A stretch of DNA of 17,194 nt from contig CAZUZO010000077.1 in NCBI GenBank assembly GCA_964624765.1, positions 1 through 17,194 of the forward strand. Reading direction: 5' to 3'. The notes below the pieces were generated by a model. The model made no database searches and had not been told where the DNA came from. It saw only the letters and a program-made list of their open reading frames with translations. Below are positions 7,599-15,104 of the stretch, piece after piece. The stretch is from JAGTVB01 sp964624765 (GTDB lineage Bacteria > Pseudomonadota > Gammaproteobacteria > HK1). Every line of letters starts with the position of its first letter. Position 1 is the first letter of the stretch. Made by a program: the position numbers and the translations under genes.

Positions 7599-7815
7599 GA
7601 AGCTGTCTTAGACATGTCACGAGCGCTGGCAGAGCAAGGCCGCGCGGTGGCGACAAAATCGTCGGGAACGATTTTGAACAGCTGCAAGCTGGCCCCGAAG
7701 GGGCGAGCCCCAAGGATGGGGCGAGTCACAACCGGAGTGTACAAGGGAGTACATCAGGATTGCGAGCTGTCGTGCAACGCGCTCAGGCAAGCGCAGTAAT
7801 TCTTAAAACAGCTTC
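7599..7815. repeat. MITE-like element, copy 3 (long form)
   Basis: A 217-bp non-coding element with terminal inverted repeats GAAGCTGTCTTAGA (7599-7612) and the complement of GAAGCTGTTTTAAGA (7801-7815). Near the left end TCACGAGCGCTGGCAGAGC matches the element at 153-248 with two differences. Inside are several small perfect hairpins: AAAATCGT/ACGATTTT at 7655-7675, GCCCC/GGGGC and TGTAC/GTACA further on. It begins one base after the stop of the methyltransferase gene. Open frames crossing it have no ribosome sites or domains. The hairpin series could also act as a transcription end for the lipid operon, although no T-run follows. Confidence 0.75.
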
Positions 7816-7908
7816 CGAGAGGCGTCGTGACTAGGCTAGGGCCGGTGCCGGCCGGGGGCGGGCAGGGTGCCCCCTTGGGTGCATGAGGTGAAGGCGGCAC
7901 TTTCTCGC

Positions 7909-7914
7909 TACAAT
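7909..7914 (+). promoter_or_regulatory. Possible -10 element of nadE
   Basis: TACAAT (5 of 6 to TATAAT) lies 34 bases before ATG 7949. No good -35 is visible at 16-18 bases upstream. If used, transcripts would begin near 7921, which would rule out the ATG at 7913 and favour 7949 as nadE start. Confidence 0.35.
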
Positions 7915-7948
7915 GCCCCAAAGTAGCCGACGAGAGCCGATCGAACCC

Positions 7949-10021
7949 ATGCACGCCAAGCCTTTGCCCTTCCATTGCATTTACCGTCACGGGTACCTGA
8001 GGGTGGCCGTGTGCACACCGGCGGTCAAGGTCGCCGACCCGGCCTTTAACCTCGAACAGACGCTGGCCTTGGCGCGCCAAGCCTCGGACGCGTCGGCGGC
8101 GCTGGTGATTTTTCCGGAACTCGGGCTGTCGGCCTACAGTAATGACGATCTGTTTCACCAGGACGCCTTGCTGGATGCCGTCGAGGATGCCGCCCAGGCG
8201 GTGCTGCAGGCGAGCCAGGATCTGACGCCGGTATTGGCTGTCGGTTTACCGTTGCAAGCCGAGGGCAAGCTCTTTAACTGTGCGGCCGTGATGTGCCGGG
8301 GCCGCACGCTGGGTCTGGTGCCCAAGAGCTTTCTACCCAATTACCGCGAGTTCTATGAGAAACGTCAGTTCACCTCCGGGCTTCATGCCACCCGGCCGTC
8401 GGTGCGGTTCTTGGGCGAGGAGGTGCCGTTCGGGGCTGACCTCATCTTCACTGCTGCCAATTATCCGGACTTCCGAGTGCATGTGGAAATCTGCGAGGAC
8501 CTCTGGGTTCCGATCCCTCCGAGCACCTATGCGGCTCTGGCCGGGGCTACCATCTTGGCCAACTTGTCTGCCAGCAACATCACCATCGGCAAGGCCGATT
8601 ACCGTCGGCACCTTTGTGCCATGCAGTCGGGCAAGTGCATCGCGGCCTATCTGTATGCGGCGGCCGGTCCTGGGGAATCCACCACCGACCTCGCTTGGGA
8701 CGGTCAGGCCCTGATCTACGAGAATGCCGAATTACTCGCCGAATCCGCCCGTTTTTCGGAAACCGCTCAGTTGATCTATGCCGATATCGATCTGGAGCGG
8801 TTGCGCCAGGAGCGTATGCGTGCCACCAGCTTCCACGACTGTGCCGCCCAATATCGCCAGCAGACGCGCACCATGCGTGAGGTGCCCTTCGAGTTTCAGT
8901 TTCCAGCCAAGCCCTTGTCCCTGAACCGCCACGTCGACCGATTCCCCTACGTGCCCTCCGATGCCAGGTTGTTGGATGAACACTGCTATGAGGCCTATAA
9001 CATCCAGGTCGATGGGCTGATGCAGCGGCTCAAGGCCACCGGGCTTCGCAAGGTGGTGATCGGCATCTCGGGGGGGCTTGACTCCACCCAAGGGCTCATC
9101 GTTTGCGCCAAGACCTTCGATCGGCTCGGGATGCCGCGGGAAAACATACTCGGCTACACCCTGCCGGGATTTGCCACCAGTGAGGATACGCGCCAAAACA
9201 GCTGGCGTCTCATGCGTGCCTTCGGCATCAGCGCTCGGGAGATCGACATTCGGCCATCCTGTGAGCAAATGCTCGCCGATCTGCAACACCCCTTCAGTTA
9301 CGGCGACAAACACTATGACGTGACCTTTGAAAATGTCCAGGCCGGCGAGCGCACGTCTCATCTGTTCCGGCTGGCCAATCTCCACGACGCCTTGGTGATC
9401 GGCACCAGCGATCTCTCCGAGCTCGCTCTCGGCTGGACAACCTATGGTGTGGGGGACCACATGGGCCACTACCATGTCAACGCCTCGGTGCCAAAGACCT
9501 TGATTCAACATCTCATTCGCTGGGTCGTGCGTACCCGGCAATTCGATGACGAGACTTCTGCCGTGCTGCTTGCGGTGCTGGCCACGGAGATCTCCCCGGA
9601 ACTGGTTCCCGGCCGGAACGGAGAGAGCGGTCCGGCGCAGCGCACGGAGGCCATCATCGGGCCCTACGAGCTGCAGGATTTCACCCTGTATTACGTTTTG
9701 CGCTATGGCTTTCGTCCCAGCAAGGTGGCCTTCCTAGCGGAGCACGCCTGGGGCCACCGCGGCCGGGGGCGCTGGCCCGAAGGTTTCCCGGACACGGACG
9801 GCGCCCGGCGCGAATACGATCTGGCGAGCATCAAGAAATGGCTCGAGGTGTTCGTCCATCGGTTTTTCCAGCTCAGCCAATTCAAGCGCTCCGCCATCCC
9901 CAATGCCCCGAAGGTTGGCTCCGGGGGATCGCTGTCGCCGCGCGGTGACTGGCGGGCTCCCAGCGACAGCTCGTCCGTGGTGTGGCGCCGGGAGCTCGAC
10001 GAGAATGTGCCGGAGGGTTGA
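7949..10021 (+). CDS. nadE: Glutamine-dependent NAD+ synthetase
   Basis: Makes NAD+ from deamido-NAD+ using ATP and ammonia released from glutamine, the last step of NAD synthesis, in the cytoplasm. The 690-residue chain has an N-terminal nitrilase-type glutaminase with the triad Glu57 (FPELGLSAYS), Lys126 (VPKSFLPNY) and Cys182 (EICEDLW), and a C-terminal synthetase with the PP-loop SGGLDST at 374-380. Length and residue spacing fit the two-domain type known from Mycobacterium tuberculosis (E52/K121/C176). The start at ATG 7949 gives the family-like IYRHGYLRVAVCTP N-terminus; ATG 7913 would add 12 residues and lies on the possible -10. It stands alone, not co-directionally tied to the lipid operon beyond the repeat. 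Confidence 0.96.
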   Translation: MHAKPLPFHCIYRHGYLRVAVCTPAVKVADPAFNLEQTLALARQASDASAALVIFPELGLSAYSNDDLFHQDALLDAVEDAAQAVLQASQDLTPVLAVGLPLQAEGKLFNCAAVMCRGRTLGLVPKSFLPNYREFYEKRQFTSGLHATRPSVRFLGEEVPFGADLIFTAANYPDFRVHVEICEDLWVPIPPSTYAALAGATILANLSASNITIGKADYRRHLCAMQSGKCIAAYLYAAAGPGESTTDLAWDGQALIYENAELLAESARFSETAQLIYADIDLERLRQERMRATSFHDCAAQYRQQTRTMREVPFEFQFPAKPLSLNRHVDRFPYVPSDARLLDEHCYEAYNIQVDGLMQRLKATGLRKVVIGISGGLDSTQGLIVCAKTFDRLGMPRENILGYTLPGFATSEDTRQNSWRLMRAFGISAREIDIRPSCEQMLADLQHPFSYGDKHYDVTFENVQAGERTSHLFRLANLHDALVIGTSDLSELALGWTTYGVGDHMGHYHVNASVPKTLIQHLIRWVVRTRQFDDETSAVLLAVLATEISPELVPGRNGESGPAQRTEAIIGPYELQDFTLYYVLRYGFRPSKVAFLAEHAWGHRGRGRWPEGFPDTDGARREYDLASIKKWLEVFVHRFFQLSQFKRSAIPNAPKVGSGGSLSPRGDWRAPSDSSSVVWRRELDENVPEG

Positions 10022-10243
10022 GGTCGGCTGTCTAGCGCAGGTCCGGCGGCAAGTCATGGTCACGCGTCCGGCAGGCGCCGATGAAGGTGCGCCAGCCTAC
10101 CATCCGGCGGCTGGATTGATTAGAATAGCAGCCTCGGCGTTCGGTCGGCGAAAATGAGACTGCTCGCCTAAGCCCGGCGGGTGTCCGTTGCAGTCGAGAA
10201 CTCTCTTAGCCGGCGCGCCGACTACCGCGTGAAATTCCTGCTG

Positions 10244-10319
10244 GGGCCGTTAGCTCAATTGGCAGAGCTGCTGACTCTTAATCAGTAGGTTCCAGGTTCG
10301 AGTCCTGGACGGCCCACCA
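10244..10319 (+). tRNA. tRNA-Lys (anticodon CTT)
   Basis: A complete 76-base cloverleaf with encoded CCA. The acceptor stem pairs GGGCCGT with ACGGCCC, the D stem is GCTC/GAGC, the anticodon stem GCTGA/TCAGT with loop CTCTTAA, and the T arm is CCAGG-TTCGAGT-CCTGG. The anticodon CTT reads the lysine codon AAG; the more common lysine tRNA carries TTT, so this is probably the second isoacceptor. A hairpin CCTCTG/CAGAGG (10332-10353) follows 12 bases later. Confidence 0.96.
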
Positions 10320-10331
10320 AATAACCCATGA

Positions 10332-10383
10332 CCTCTGCCAGCGCAGACAGAGGGGTCACGTTAAACATAGGGGTCACATCTTG
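10332..10383 (+). repeat. Left end of the RAYT element: REP-like palindrome and inverted repeat
   Basis: A hairpin CCTCTG (10332-10337)/CAGAGG (10348-10353) is followed by two direct GGGGTCAC units, at 10352-10359 and 10370-10377. The second, extended to GGGGTCACATCTTG (10370-10383), is an inverted copy of the sequence at the 3' end of the transposase gene (11279-11292), with one mismatch in 14. Such structures normally flank REP-associated transposases and are their recognition sites. Confidence 0.65.
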
Positions 10384-10415
10384 AAATAGCGTTGGCTATC
10401 GGTTATCGTCGGGGC

Positions 10416-11288
10416 ATGGCGAGACAGTTGCGAATCGAGTTTCCGGGTGCCGTGTACCATGTCACGAGCCGTGGCAACGCGCGGTTAGCGATTTATGAGG
10501 ACGACGGCGACCGTGAGGATTTCCTGCAGGTTCTAAGTAGCGCTGTCGATCGACATCACTGGCTATGCCATGCCTACTGCCTGATGGAGAATCACTACCA
10601 CCTTCTGATAGAGACCCCGGAGGGCAATCTGTCGAGGGGCATGCGCCACCTGAATGGCGTCTACACTCAGCACTACAACCGCTGTCATGGGCGGGTGGGG
10701 CACCTGTTTCAAGGGCGTTTCAAGGCCATTCTGGTCGATCGCGACAGTTACTTGCTGGAACTTTGCCGGTATGTGGTGCTGAACCCGGTTCGAGCCCATC
10801 TGGTCGAGTCCCCTGAGCACTACCCCTGGAGCAGCTTTCGAGCCACGGCGGGATTGGCGGCCTCACCGGCTTTTCTCACCACGGACTGGGTGCTTGGGCA
10901 GTTCGGCAAGCGGCGGTCGACCGCGCGGAGAAAATATATCGCTTTCGTGGAAGACGGCAGGGGGGCGAGCTCACCCTGGAGCAAGGTCAGAGGACAAATA
11001 CTTCTGGGCAGCGACGCGTTCGTGGAAACGCTTACCAGCCGTTTGGAAAGTGTGCGAAGGGTCAAAGAGGTTCCCCGAGTTCAGCGGTTTGCCAATCGTC
11101 CTGGTTTGGCAGTTCTCTTTGGCAAGCGAGAATTAAAGTCCCCCGAGGAACGGAACCGGCTTATCCGAGCGGCGCACTTAGAGCATGGTTACACGCTCAC
11201 CGAGATCGCCTCCGCCATCGGTCTGCACTACAGCACGGTTAGTAAGATTGTCAATGCACCGCCAGCAAATGAACGATCCAAGACGTGA
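10416..11288 (+). CDS. REP-associated tyrosine (Y1, HUH) transposase
   Basis: A 290-residue single-strand DNA transposase of the RAYT/IS200-IS605 superfamily. It opens with MARQLRIEFPGAVYHVTSRG, the typical RAYT N-terminus. The HUH metal site is His60-Tyr-His62 in MENHYHLL, and the probable nucleophile is Tyr119 in CRYVVLNPVRA. Residues 1-165 form the catalytic domain; the C-terminal part ends in a helix-turn-helix (YTLTEIASAIGLHYSTVSKIV at about 261-281, Tn- or DnaA-like) as in longer RAYT members. ATG 10416 gives the family N-terminus; a TTG at 10392 would add eight unmatched residues. The stop codon TGA lies inside the right inverted repeat. RAYTs mobilise REP sequences and are often single-copy, domesticated genes. 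Confidence 0.9.
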   Translation: MARQLRIEFPGAVYHVTSRGNARLAIYEDDGDREDFLQVLSSAVDRHHWLCHAYCLMENHYHLLIETPEGNLSRGMRHLNGVYTQHYNRCHGRVGHLFQGRFKAILVDRDSYLLELCRYVVLNPVRAHLVESPEHYPWSSFRATAGLAASPAFLTTDWVLGQFGKRRSTARRKYIAFVEDGRGASSPWSKVRGQILLGSDAFVETLTSRLESVRRVKEVPRVQRFANRPGLAVLFGKRELKSPEERNRLIRAAHLEHGYTLTEIASAIGLHYSTVSKIVNAPPANERSKT

Positions 11289-11292
11289 CCCC
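11279..11292 (-). repeat. Right inverted repeat of the RAYT unit
   Basis: CAAGACGTGACCCC, complementary to 10370-10383 except one position. It contains the transposase stop codon (11286-11288). Confidence 0.65.
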
Positions 11293-11323
11293 ATCTCTGA
11301 CCTGGCACCTTTTTGCACGCGGT

Positions 11324-12598
11324 TCATTGGGTCTTGTCGCCTTCCAACGCGGCATAATCAGCGGCGTTAGAGAGCACGTTTCCCCGTCCGTGGGCAAGTA
11401 GGAGGCGGTCGGCAAACTCGCGGAATGCACCGGCACCGCCCGGGGTGGCGAGCACAACATCGGCTACTGCCCGTATGTAGGCCGGTGCGTCGGCCACCGT
11501 GACCGCCATCCCGCATGCCTCAAAGGCCGGCAAATCCATCGTGTCGTCGCCCACGAATGCCGTCTCTTTGGGTAAGACACCGACCTCTGCCATCATATCT
11601 TGGCAGGCGCTGCCCTTATTCTTGACGCCCAGCGCTTGCCATCGGACCTTGAGATCCGCCAATCGCCTGCGAAGTGCCGCCGAATCTCTTCCGGAAACGA
11701 CACCGACGCGAATGCCGCACATCTCCAACAGACGCATGCCCAGACCGTCCCGGGCATGGAAATATTTGGTCACTTCTCCGACCTCCGAATACGCCAGACG
11801 CCCGTCCGTTAACACGCCGTCGACGTCCGTGATCACCAGTCGCACATCCGACAGGGATATTTTGTGGGGTTCTGGCTGGCCGCTCAGCAAGGCCCTTACC
11901 CGTTCCAGGCATTCCGGTGTGTCCACACCGGGCCCGGTCGGTGCGACTTGAAAGGCTCGAACGCGAACACCTGCGTGCAGCAATCGCAGTTGTTCCAGCT
12001 TTTCCGCTCGCTCCAGCATAGGCTCATGGAGGCGACCGTATTGTTCCAATACCGCACGGCGGTAGGCGTAAACGCCCACATGCTTGAGATAGGTCGCTTC
12101 GGCGTCGGGGTCGCGGGGGTACGGAATCGGTGCGCGGCTGAAGTAAAGGGCATCGCCTCGATGGTTGAGAACCACTTTCACGGTATTGGGATTGCCCGCT
12201 TCGATAGCCGGTAGCGGATGGCATAGGGTGCCCACCGCGACCGATTGGTCCGCGATCATGCCGGCAATGAGCAGCTCGATATCCTCGGGACGCACCAGTG
12301 GCTCGTCGCCTTGGATGTTGACGTAAATGTCCCCCGGCACGCTTTCCATCACCTCCAACAGCCGGTCGGTGCCGGATCGATGCGTCGTAGAGGTCAGCAA
12401 GGCCTGTGCGCCGAAAGCATGCACAGCTTGCATGATCCGTGGGTCGTCGGTTGCCACGACGACCCGTTCGGCACTGCGTACTTGGCGGGCCCGCTCCACG
12501 ACGTGCTGAATCATCGGCTTACCGAGCAGGTCTATGAGCGGCTTGCCCGGGAGGCGAGAAGAGCCGAAGCGAGCGGGGATGACGATGACTACGCGCAT
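11324..12598 (-). CDS. kpsU-kdsC: Fused CMP-Kdo synthetase (KpsU type) and Kdo-8-phosphate phosphatase (KdsC type)
   Basis: A 424-residue bifunctional enzyme. Residues 1-240 are a CMP-Kdo synthetase: VVIVIPARFGSSRLPGKPL at 3-21, IYVNIQGDEP at 91-100, YFSRAPIPYPR at 152-162 and GPGVDTPECLERVRAL at 222-237; wording is closer to remembered capsule KpsU than to housekeeping KdsB. Residues about 250-424 are a HAD phosphatase of the KdsC type: ITDVDGVLTDG with Asp258 and Asp260, VSGRDS at 301-306, the conserved Lys region near 326, and FVGDDTMDL at 348-356. The first removes phosphate last and the other activates: Kdo-8-P to Kdo (C-terminal), then CMP-Kdo (N-terminal). ATG 12598 lies 2 bases after the kdsA stop; a TTG at 12604 is a rival start. 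Follows kdsA in one operon. Confidence 0.92.
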   Translation of the reverse strand: MRVVIVIPARFGSSRLPGKPLIDLLGKPMIQHVVERARQVRSAERVVVATDDPRIMQAVHAFGAQALLTSTTHRSGTDRLLEVMESVPGDIYVNIQGDEPLVRPEDIELLIAGMIADQSVAVGTLCHPLPAIEAGNPNTVKVVLNHRGDALYFSRAPIPYPRDPDAEATYLKHVGVYAYRRAVLEQYGRLHEPMLERAEKLEQLRLLHAGVRVRAFQVAPTGPGVDTPECLERVRALLSGQPEPHKISLSDVRLVITDVDGVLTDGRLAYSEVGEVTKYFHARDGLGMRLLEMCGIRVGVVSGRDSAALRRRLADLKVRWQALGVKNKGSACQDMMAEVGVLPKETAFVGDDTMDLPAFEACGMAVTVADAPAYIRAVADVVLATPGGAGAFREFADRLLLAHGRGNVLSNAADYAALEGDKTQ

Positions 12599-12600
12599 AT

Positions 12601-13419
12601 TCAACCACTCTGCAGCAGTTGGTGGATGCCCTTCAGCTCCGCCAGCAGCGTCGGTAAATCTTCGAATGCCACCATATTCGGGCCATCACAGGGCGCCCGA
12701 TCCGGGTCGGGATGGGCTTCCATGAACACCCCGGACACGGCTCCGGTAGCCACCGCCGCACGTGCCAGGTGGGGCACAAACTCACGTTGGCCCCCGCTAC
12801 AGGTACCCTGCGCACCCGGTAGCTGGACCGAGTGGGTGGCATCGAAGATCACCGGGCAACCCGTGGTTTCGGCCAGGATCGGCAAACCGCGCATATCCAC
12901 CACCAGGTTGCCGTAGCCAAAACTCGTGCCGCGCTCGCACACCGCAATGTGGGCATTGCCGGTCGCACGGGCTTTCTCAACCACGTGGCGCATATCCCAG
13001 GGCGCCAAAAACTGGCCTTTCTTGATGTTGACCGGTTTACCGGTGGCGGCCACGGCGACGATGAAGTCCGTTTGCCGGCAGAGAAAGGCGGGCGTTTGCA
13101 GCATATCCACCACCTCGGCCACCGGCTCGGCTTGCCAGCGTTCGTGTACGTCTGTCAGCACCGGGATGCCGAGGGTTTCCCGCACCTCGGCGAGGACGGA
13201 TAAGCCTTCTTTCATGCCCAGACCGCGAAAGCTCGTGGAGGAACTGCGGTTGGCCTTATCGAAAGATGACTTGTAGATAAACGGCAAGCCGGCCGATGCA
13301 AAGATGCCCTTAAGCTCAGCGGCTGTTTCCAACGCAAAGCGACGGCTTTCGATGACGCAGGGGCCGGTAATGAAGAAGAGGCTACGACGAGATTGCAGAT
13401 AATCGATAACGGTACTCAT
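12601..13419 (-). CDS. kdsA: 3-deoxy-8-phosphooctulonate (Kdo-8-P) synthase, probably metal-dependent
   Basis: Condenses phosphoenolpyruvate with arabinose-5-phosphate to Kdo-8-P in the cytoplasm. The 272 residues contain GPCVIES at 19-25, SSFDKANRSS at 51-60, and IFDATHSVQLPG at 191-202. Cys21, His196, Glu234 and Asp245 match the metal ligands of the metal-dependent class (Aquifex); the E. coli-type enzyme has Asn at the Cys position. Frame is open upstream, but ATG 13419 gives the family N-terminus (MSTVIDYLQSRRSLFFITGP), whereas the upstream translation is unlike the family. It is the first gene of the minus-strand Kdo operon, directly followed by the kpsU-kdsC fusion, so all steps from arabinose-5-P to CMP-Kdo are in two genes. 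Confidence 0.95.
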   Translation of the reverse strand: MSTVIDYLQSRRSLFFITGPCVIESRRFALETAAELKGIFASAGLPFIYKSSFDKANRSSSTSFRGLGMKEGLSVLAEVRETLGIPVLTDVHERWQAEPVAEVVDMLQTPAFLCRQTDFIVAVAATGKPVNIKKGQFLAPWDMRHVVEKARATGNAHIAVCERGTSFGYGNLVVDMRGLPILAETTGCPVIFDATHSVQLPGAQGTCSGGQREFVPHLARAAVATGAVSGVFMEAHPDPDRAPCDGPNMVAFEDLPTLLAELKGIHQLLQSG

Positions 13420-13504
13420 GAGGCTCGCTATGACATGACGCGGTACGGTTGATCCACCCTCGATCCCTGGAGCGGCTGATTTCCTGGAACGTTTCTGAGG
13501 AATT

Positions 13505-13521
13505 CTGGCATGCGGAGTGCT
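13505..13521 (+). promoter_or_regulatory. Possible sigma54 (-24/-12) promoter before kpsM
   Basis: CTGGCATGCGGAGTGCT keeps the GG and GC pairs at the correct 10-base spacing, with three departures from the remaining consensus. It lies about 130 bases before the kpsM start in a divergent intergenic region with no clear sigma70 promoter. Chance occurrence is quite possible. Confidence 0.25.
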
Positions 13522-13591
13522 GCAGGAAACCTTAGCAGAATGGTGGTGAGCAGAAAACATGAGACAGGCTGCCGCGGTCAGGGAGCACGCT

Positions 13592-13616
13592 TTCGCTGCC
13601 ACTAGGGGGCAGCGAA
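13592..13616. promoter_or_regulatory. Perfect 9-bp inverted repeat in kdsA-kpsM intergenic region
   Basis: TTCGCTGCC (13592-13600) and GGCAGCGAA (13608-13616) are perfect complements around a 7-base centre. The palindrome lies 37 bases before the kpsM start and about 170 from the kdsA start, so it could be an operator for one or both arms or a leader hairpin. There is no T-run. No JUMPstart/ops element (GGCGGTAG) is present in the region. Confidence 0.45.
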
Positions 13617-13653
13617 CGGATCCTGGTTAGGGGGGCGCAGGGAAACAATCTAT

Positions 13654-14442
13654 ATGCCAGCCTCTGTGCGTTTATCTCTGTCGATCGCCTTTTCCGTCGG
13701 CAAGGCATTGTTTCTGCGCGAAGCGGTTTCTCGGCTGTCCGCGGGTCGGGCGGCATGGTTGTGGATGCTGCTCGAGCCTGTCGTGCATGTCGCCTTCATT
13801 ATGACGTTATTCACCTTCGTGCGGGCGCGCGTGGTGCTGGGTGCGGAGGTGGCTATCTGGCTGTTGACCGGCCTGGTCAGCTTCTTTGTGGCACGCGACA
13901 CCGCGCTTCGCAGCGCGGAGGCCATCACGGCCAACAAGGCTCTGTTTGCCTATCGTCAGGTACTGGCGGTGGATACGGTGATGGTGCGCGGTGCCGTCGA
14001 AGGTTTCCTCGGCCTGATCGTCGCGTTGCTGCTGCTTACCGGATCAGCCCTGGTCGGCTTCGAGGTGATCCCCCATGATCCCCTGAGAGTATTACTGGCG
14101 TTTGCCGGTCTGTGGTTGTGCGGTCTCGGGTTGGGGCTTGTTCTGTCTGTGGCATCGGTGTTGGTGCCAGAGCTCGGCAAGCTGGTGAAGATGCTGTTCT
14201 TGCCGCTGTACTTTCTCTCGGGGGTGATATTTCCCCTCGCCCAGGTACCGCAACAGTATCGTGAGTGGTTGTTTTATAACCCCTTCGCGCACGGCGTGGA
14301 ATTGGTACGGGCTGGTTTCTTTGCGCTTTATCACATGGCTCCCGAAGCGAGTCTCCACTATCTGTATGAGTTTGCCCTGGTGACGCTTTTCTTTGGCCTG
14401 GCGTTGCAAGTGCGCTTTGCTGTTCGGTTGATGGCACAGTGA
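13654..14442 (+). CDS. kpsM: Capsule polysaccharide ABC transporter, permease
   Basis: A 262-residue ABC-2 type permease of the KpsM/CtrC/BexB family, the membrane channel subunit that moves capsule polysaccharide across the inner membrane. The family landmarks are present: FLREAVSRLSAGRAAWLWMLLEP near residues 20-42, ITANKALFAYRQVLAVDTVM at about 90-109, and FLPLYFLSGVIFPL with YNPFAHGVELVRAGFF in the second half. Six hydrophobic segments are visible. ATG 13654 is preceded by AGGGAA 8 bases upstream. The stop overlaps the GTG start of kpsT (GTGA), giving a tightly coupled kpsM-kpsT-kpsE unit divergent from the Kdo genes. Confidence 0.92.
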   Translation: MPASVRLSLSIAFSVGKALFLREAVSRLSAGRAAWLWMLLEPVVHVAFIMTLFTFVRARVVLGAEVAIWLLTGLVSFFVARDTALRSAEAITANKALFAYRQVLAVDTVMVRGAVEGFLGLIVALLLLTGSALVGFEVIPHDPLRVLLAFAGLWLCGLGLGLVLSVASVLVPELGKLVKMLFLPLYFLSGVIFPLAQVPQQYREWLFYNPFAHGVELVRAGFFALYHMAPEASLHYLYEFALVTLFFGLALQVRFAVRLMAQ

Positions 14443-15104
14443 TCATTCTACAAGACGTTCACAAGCGTTATTACACCGACCACGGGCCTGGAAAATGGGT
14501 GTTGCGAGGCATCTCTTTCACCCTCTCGCCTAAGGTGAATGTGGGGCTCGTGGGGCGCAATGGGGCGGGAAAATCCACCTTGCTGCGTTTGATCGGAGGC
14601 GTGGATCAGCCCACCCGCGGAGCCATCCACCGCCGCTGCCGCGTTTCTTGGCCGATGGGTTTCGGCGGCGGTCTTCAGGGCTCGCTCACCGGCCGGCAGA
14701 ATGCCAAGTTTGTCTGTCGCATCCACGGCTGCGACGGCGATCTGGGTGAGCGAGTGGCTTTTATCCGGGACTTCTCCGAACTCGGTCAAGCCTTCGAGGA
14801 ACCCGTCAAGACCTACTCGTCGGGAATGAAGTCGCGGTTGCAGTTCGCTCTCTCCCTCGCATTTGACTTCGATGTGTATATCTCCGATGAAGTGACCGCG
14901 ACCGGTGACGCCGCGTTCAGGAGCAAAGCCGCCGCTGCTTTCAAGCAGCTCTCCGATCATGCGGGCCTCATCATGGTGTCCCACGGTGAGGGGACCCTCA
15001 AGCAGTTTTGTAGCGCAGGTATTTGGCTGCATGAGGGGCAGGCTTACTGGTTCGACGACATCGATGATGCTTTGAGAAACTACCGGGAGAGTCTCCCGGC
15101 GTGA
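14439..15104 (+). CDS. kpsT: Capsule polysaccharide ABC transporter, ATPase
   Basis: The 221-residue ATP-binding subunit partnering KpsM. It has Walker A GRNGAGKST (39-47), the signature YSSGMKSRLQFALS (126-139), Walker B with VYISDEVTATGD (Asp150/Glu151, 146-157), and the switch His182 in MVSHGEGTL. The YSSGMK signature and MGFGGGLQGSLTGRQNA segment are specific to the KpsT/Wzt polysaccharide exporters rather than to import systems. The start is GTG 14439, overlapping the kpsM stop. Its last codons form a palindrome (15083-15099) that covers the ribosome site of kpsE. Confidence 0.93.
   Translation: MIILQDVHKRYYTDHGPGKWVLRGISFTLSPKVNVGLVGRNGAGKSTLLRLIGGVDQPTRGAIHRRCRVSWPMGFGGGLQGSLTGRQNAKFVCRIHGCDGDLGERVAFIRDFSELGQAFEEPVKTYSSGMKSRLQFALSLAFDFDVYISDEVTATGDAAFRSKAAAAFKQLSDHAGLIMVSHGEGTLKQFCSAGIWLHEGQAYWFDDIDDALRNYRESLPA
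15083..15099 (+). promoter_or_regulatory. Palindrome over the kpsE ribosome-binding site
   Basis: CCGGGAGAGTCTCCCGG is a perfect 17-base palindrome; a realistic RNA hairpin is CCGGGA/TCCCGG with a 5-base loop. The left arm holds GGGAGAG, the only plausible ribosome site before the kpsE start at 15101/15104. It could keep kpsE closed until ribosomes finishing kpsT open it. Confidence 0.5.

Larger units (their letters stand above)
10370..11292 (+). mobile_element. RAYT / IS200-like unit with inverted ends
   Basis: The unit runs from GGGGTCACATCTTG (10370-10383) to its inverted partner CAAGACGTGACCCC (11279-11292) and contains one Y1 transposase gene. It sits between tRNA-Lys and the kdsA-kpsU/kdsC genes. 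The transposase frame is intact, so it may be active or domesticated. Exact termini are inferred from the repeats only; no target duplication is expected for this family. Confidence 0.6.

Noticed and set aside
7541..7834. Plus-strand open frame through the long repeat
   Set aside because: It begins in a shifted frame inside the CFA gene and runs through the non-coding hairpins of the repeat.
8732..9541. Long open frame (269 codons) on the minus strand under nadE
   Set aside because: Antisense to a conserved enzyme with no ribosome site or domain; a codon-bias shadow.
13420..13602. Upstream extension of kdsA by 61 residues
   Set aside because: The frame is open but the translation is unlike the family, and ATG 13419 gives the standard N-terminus.
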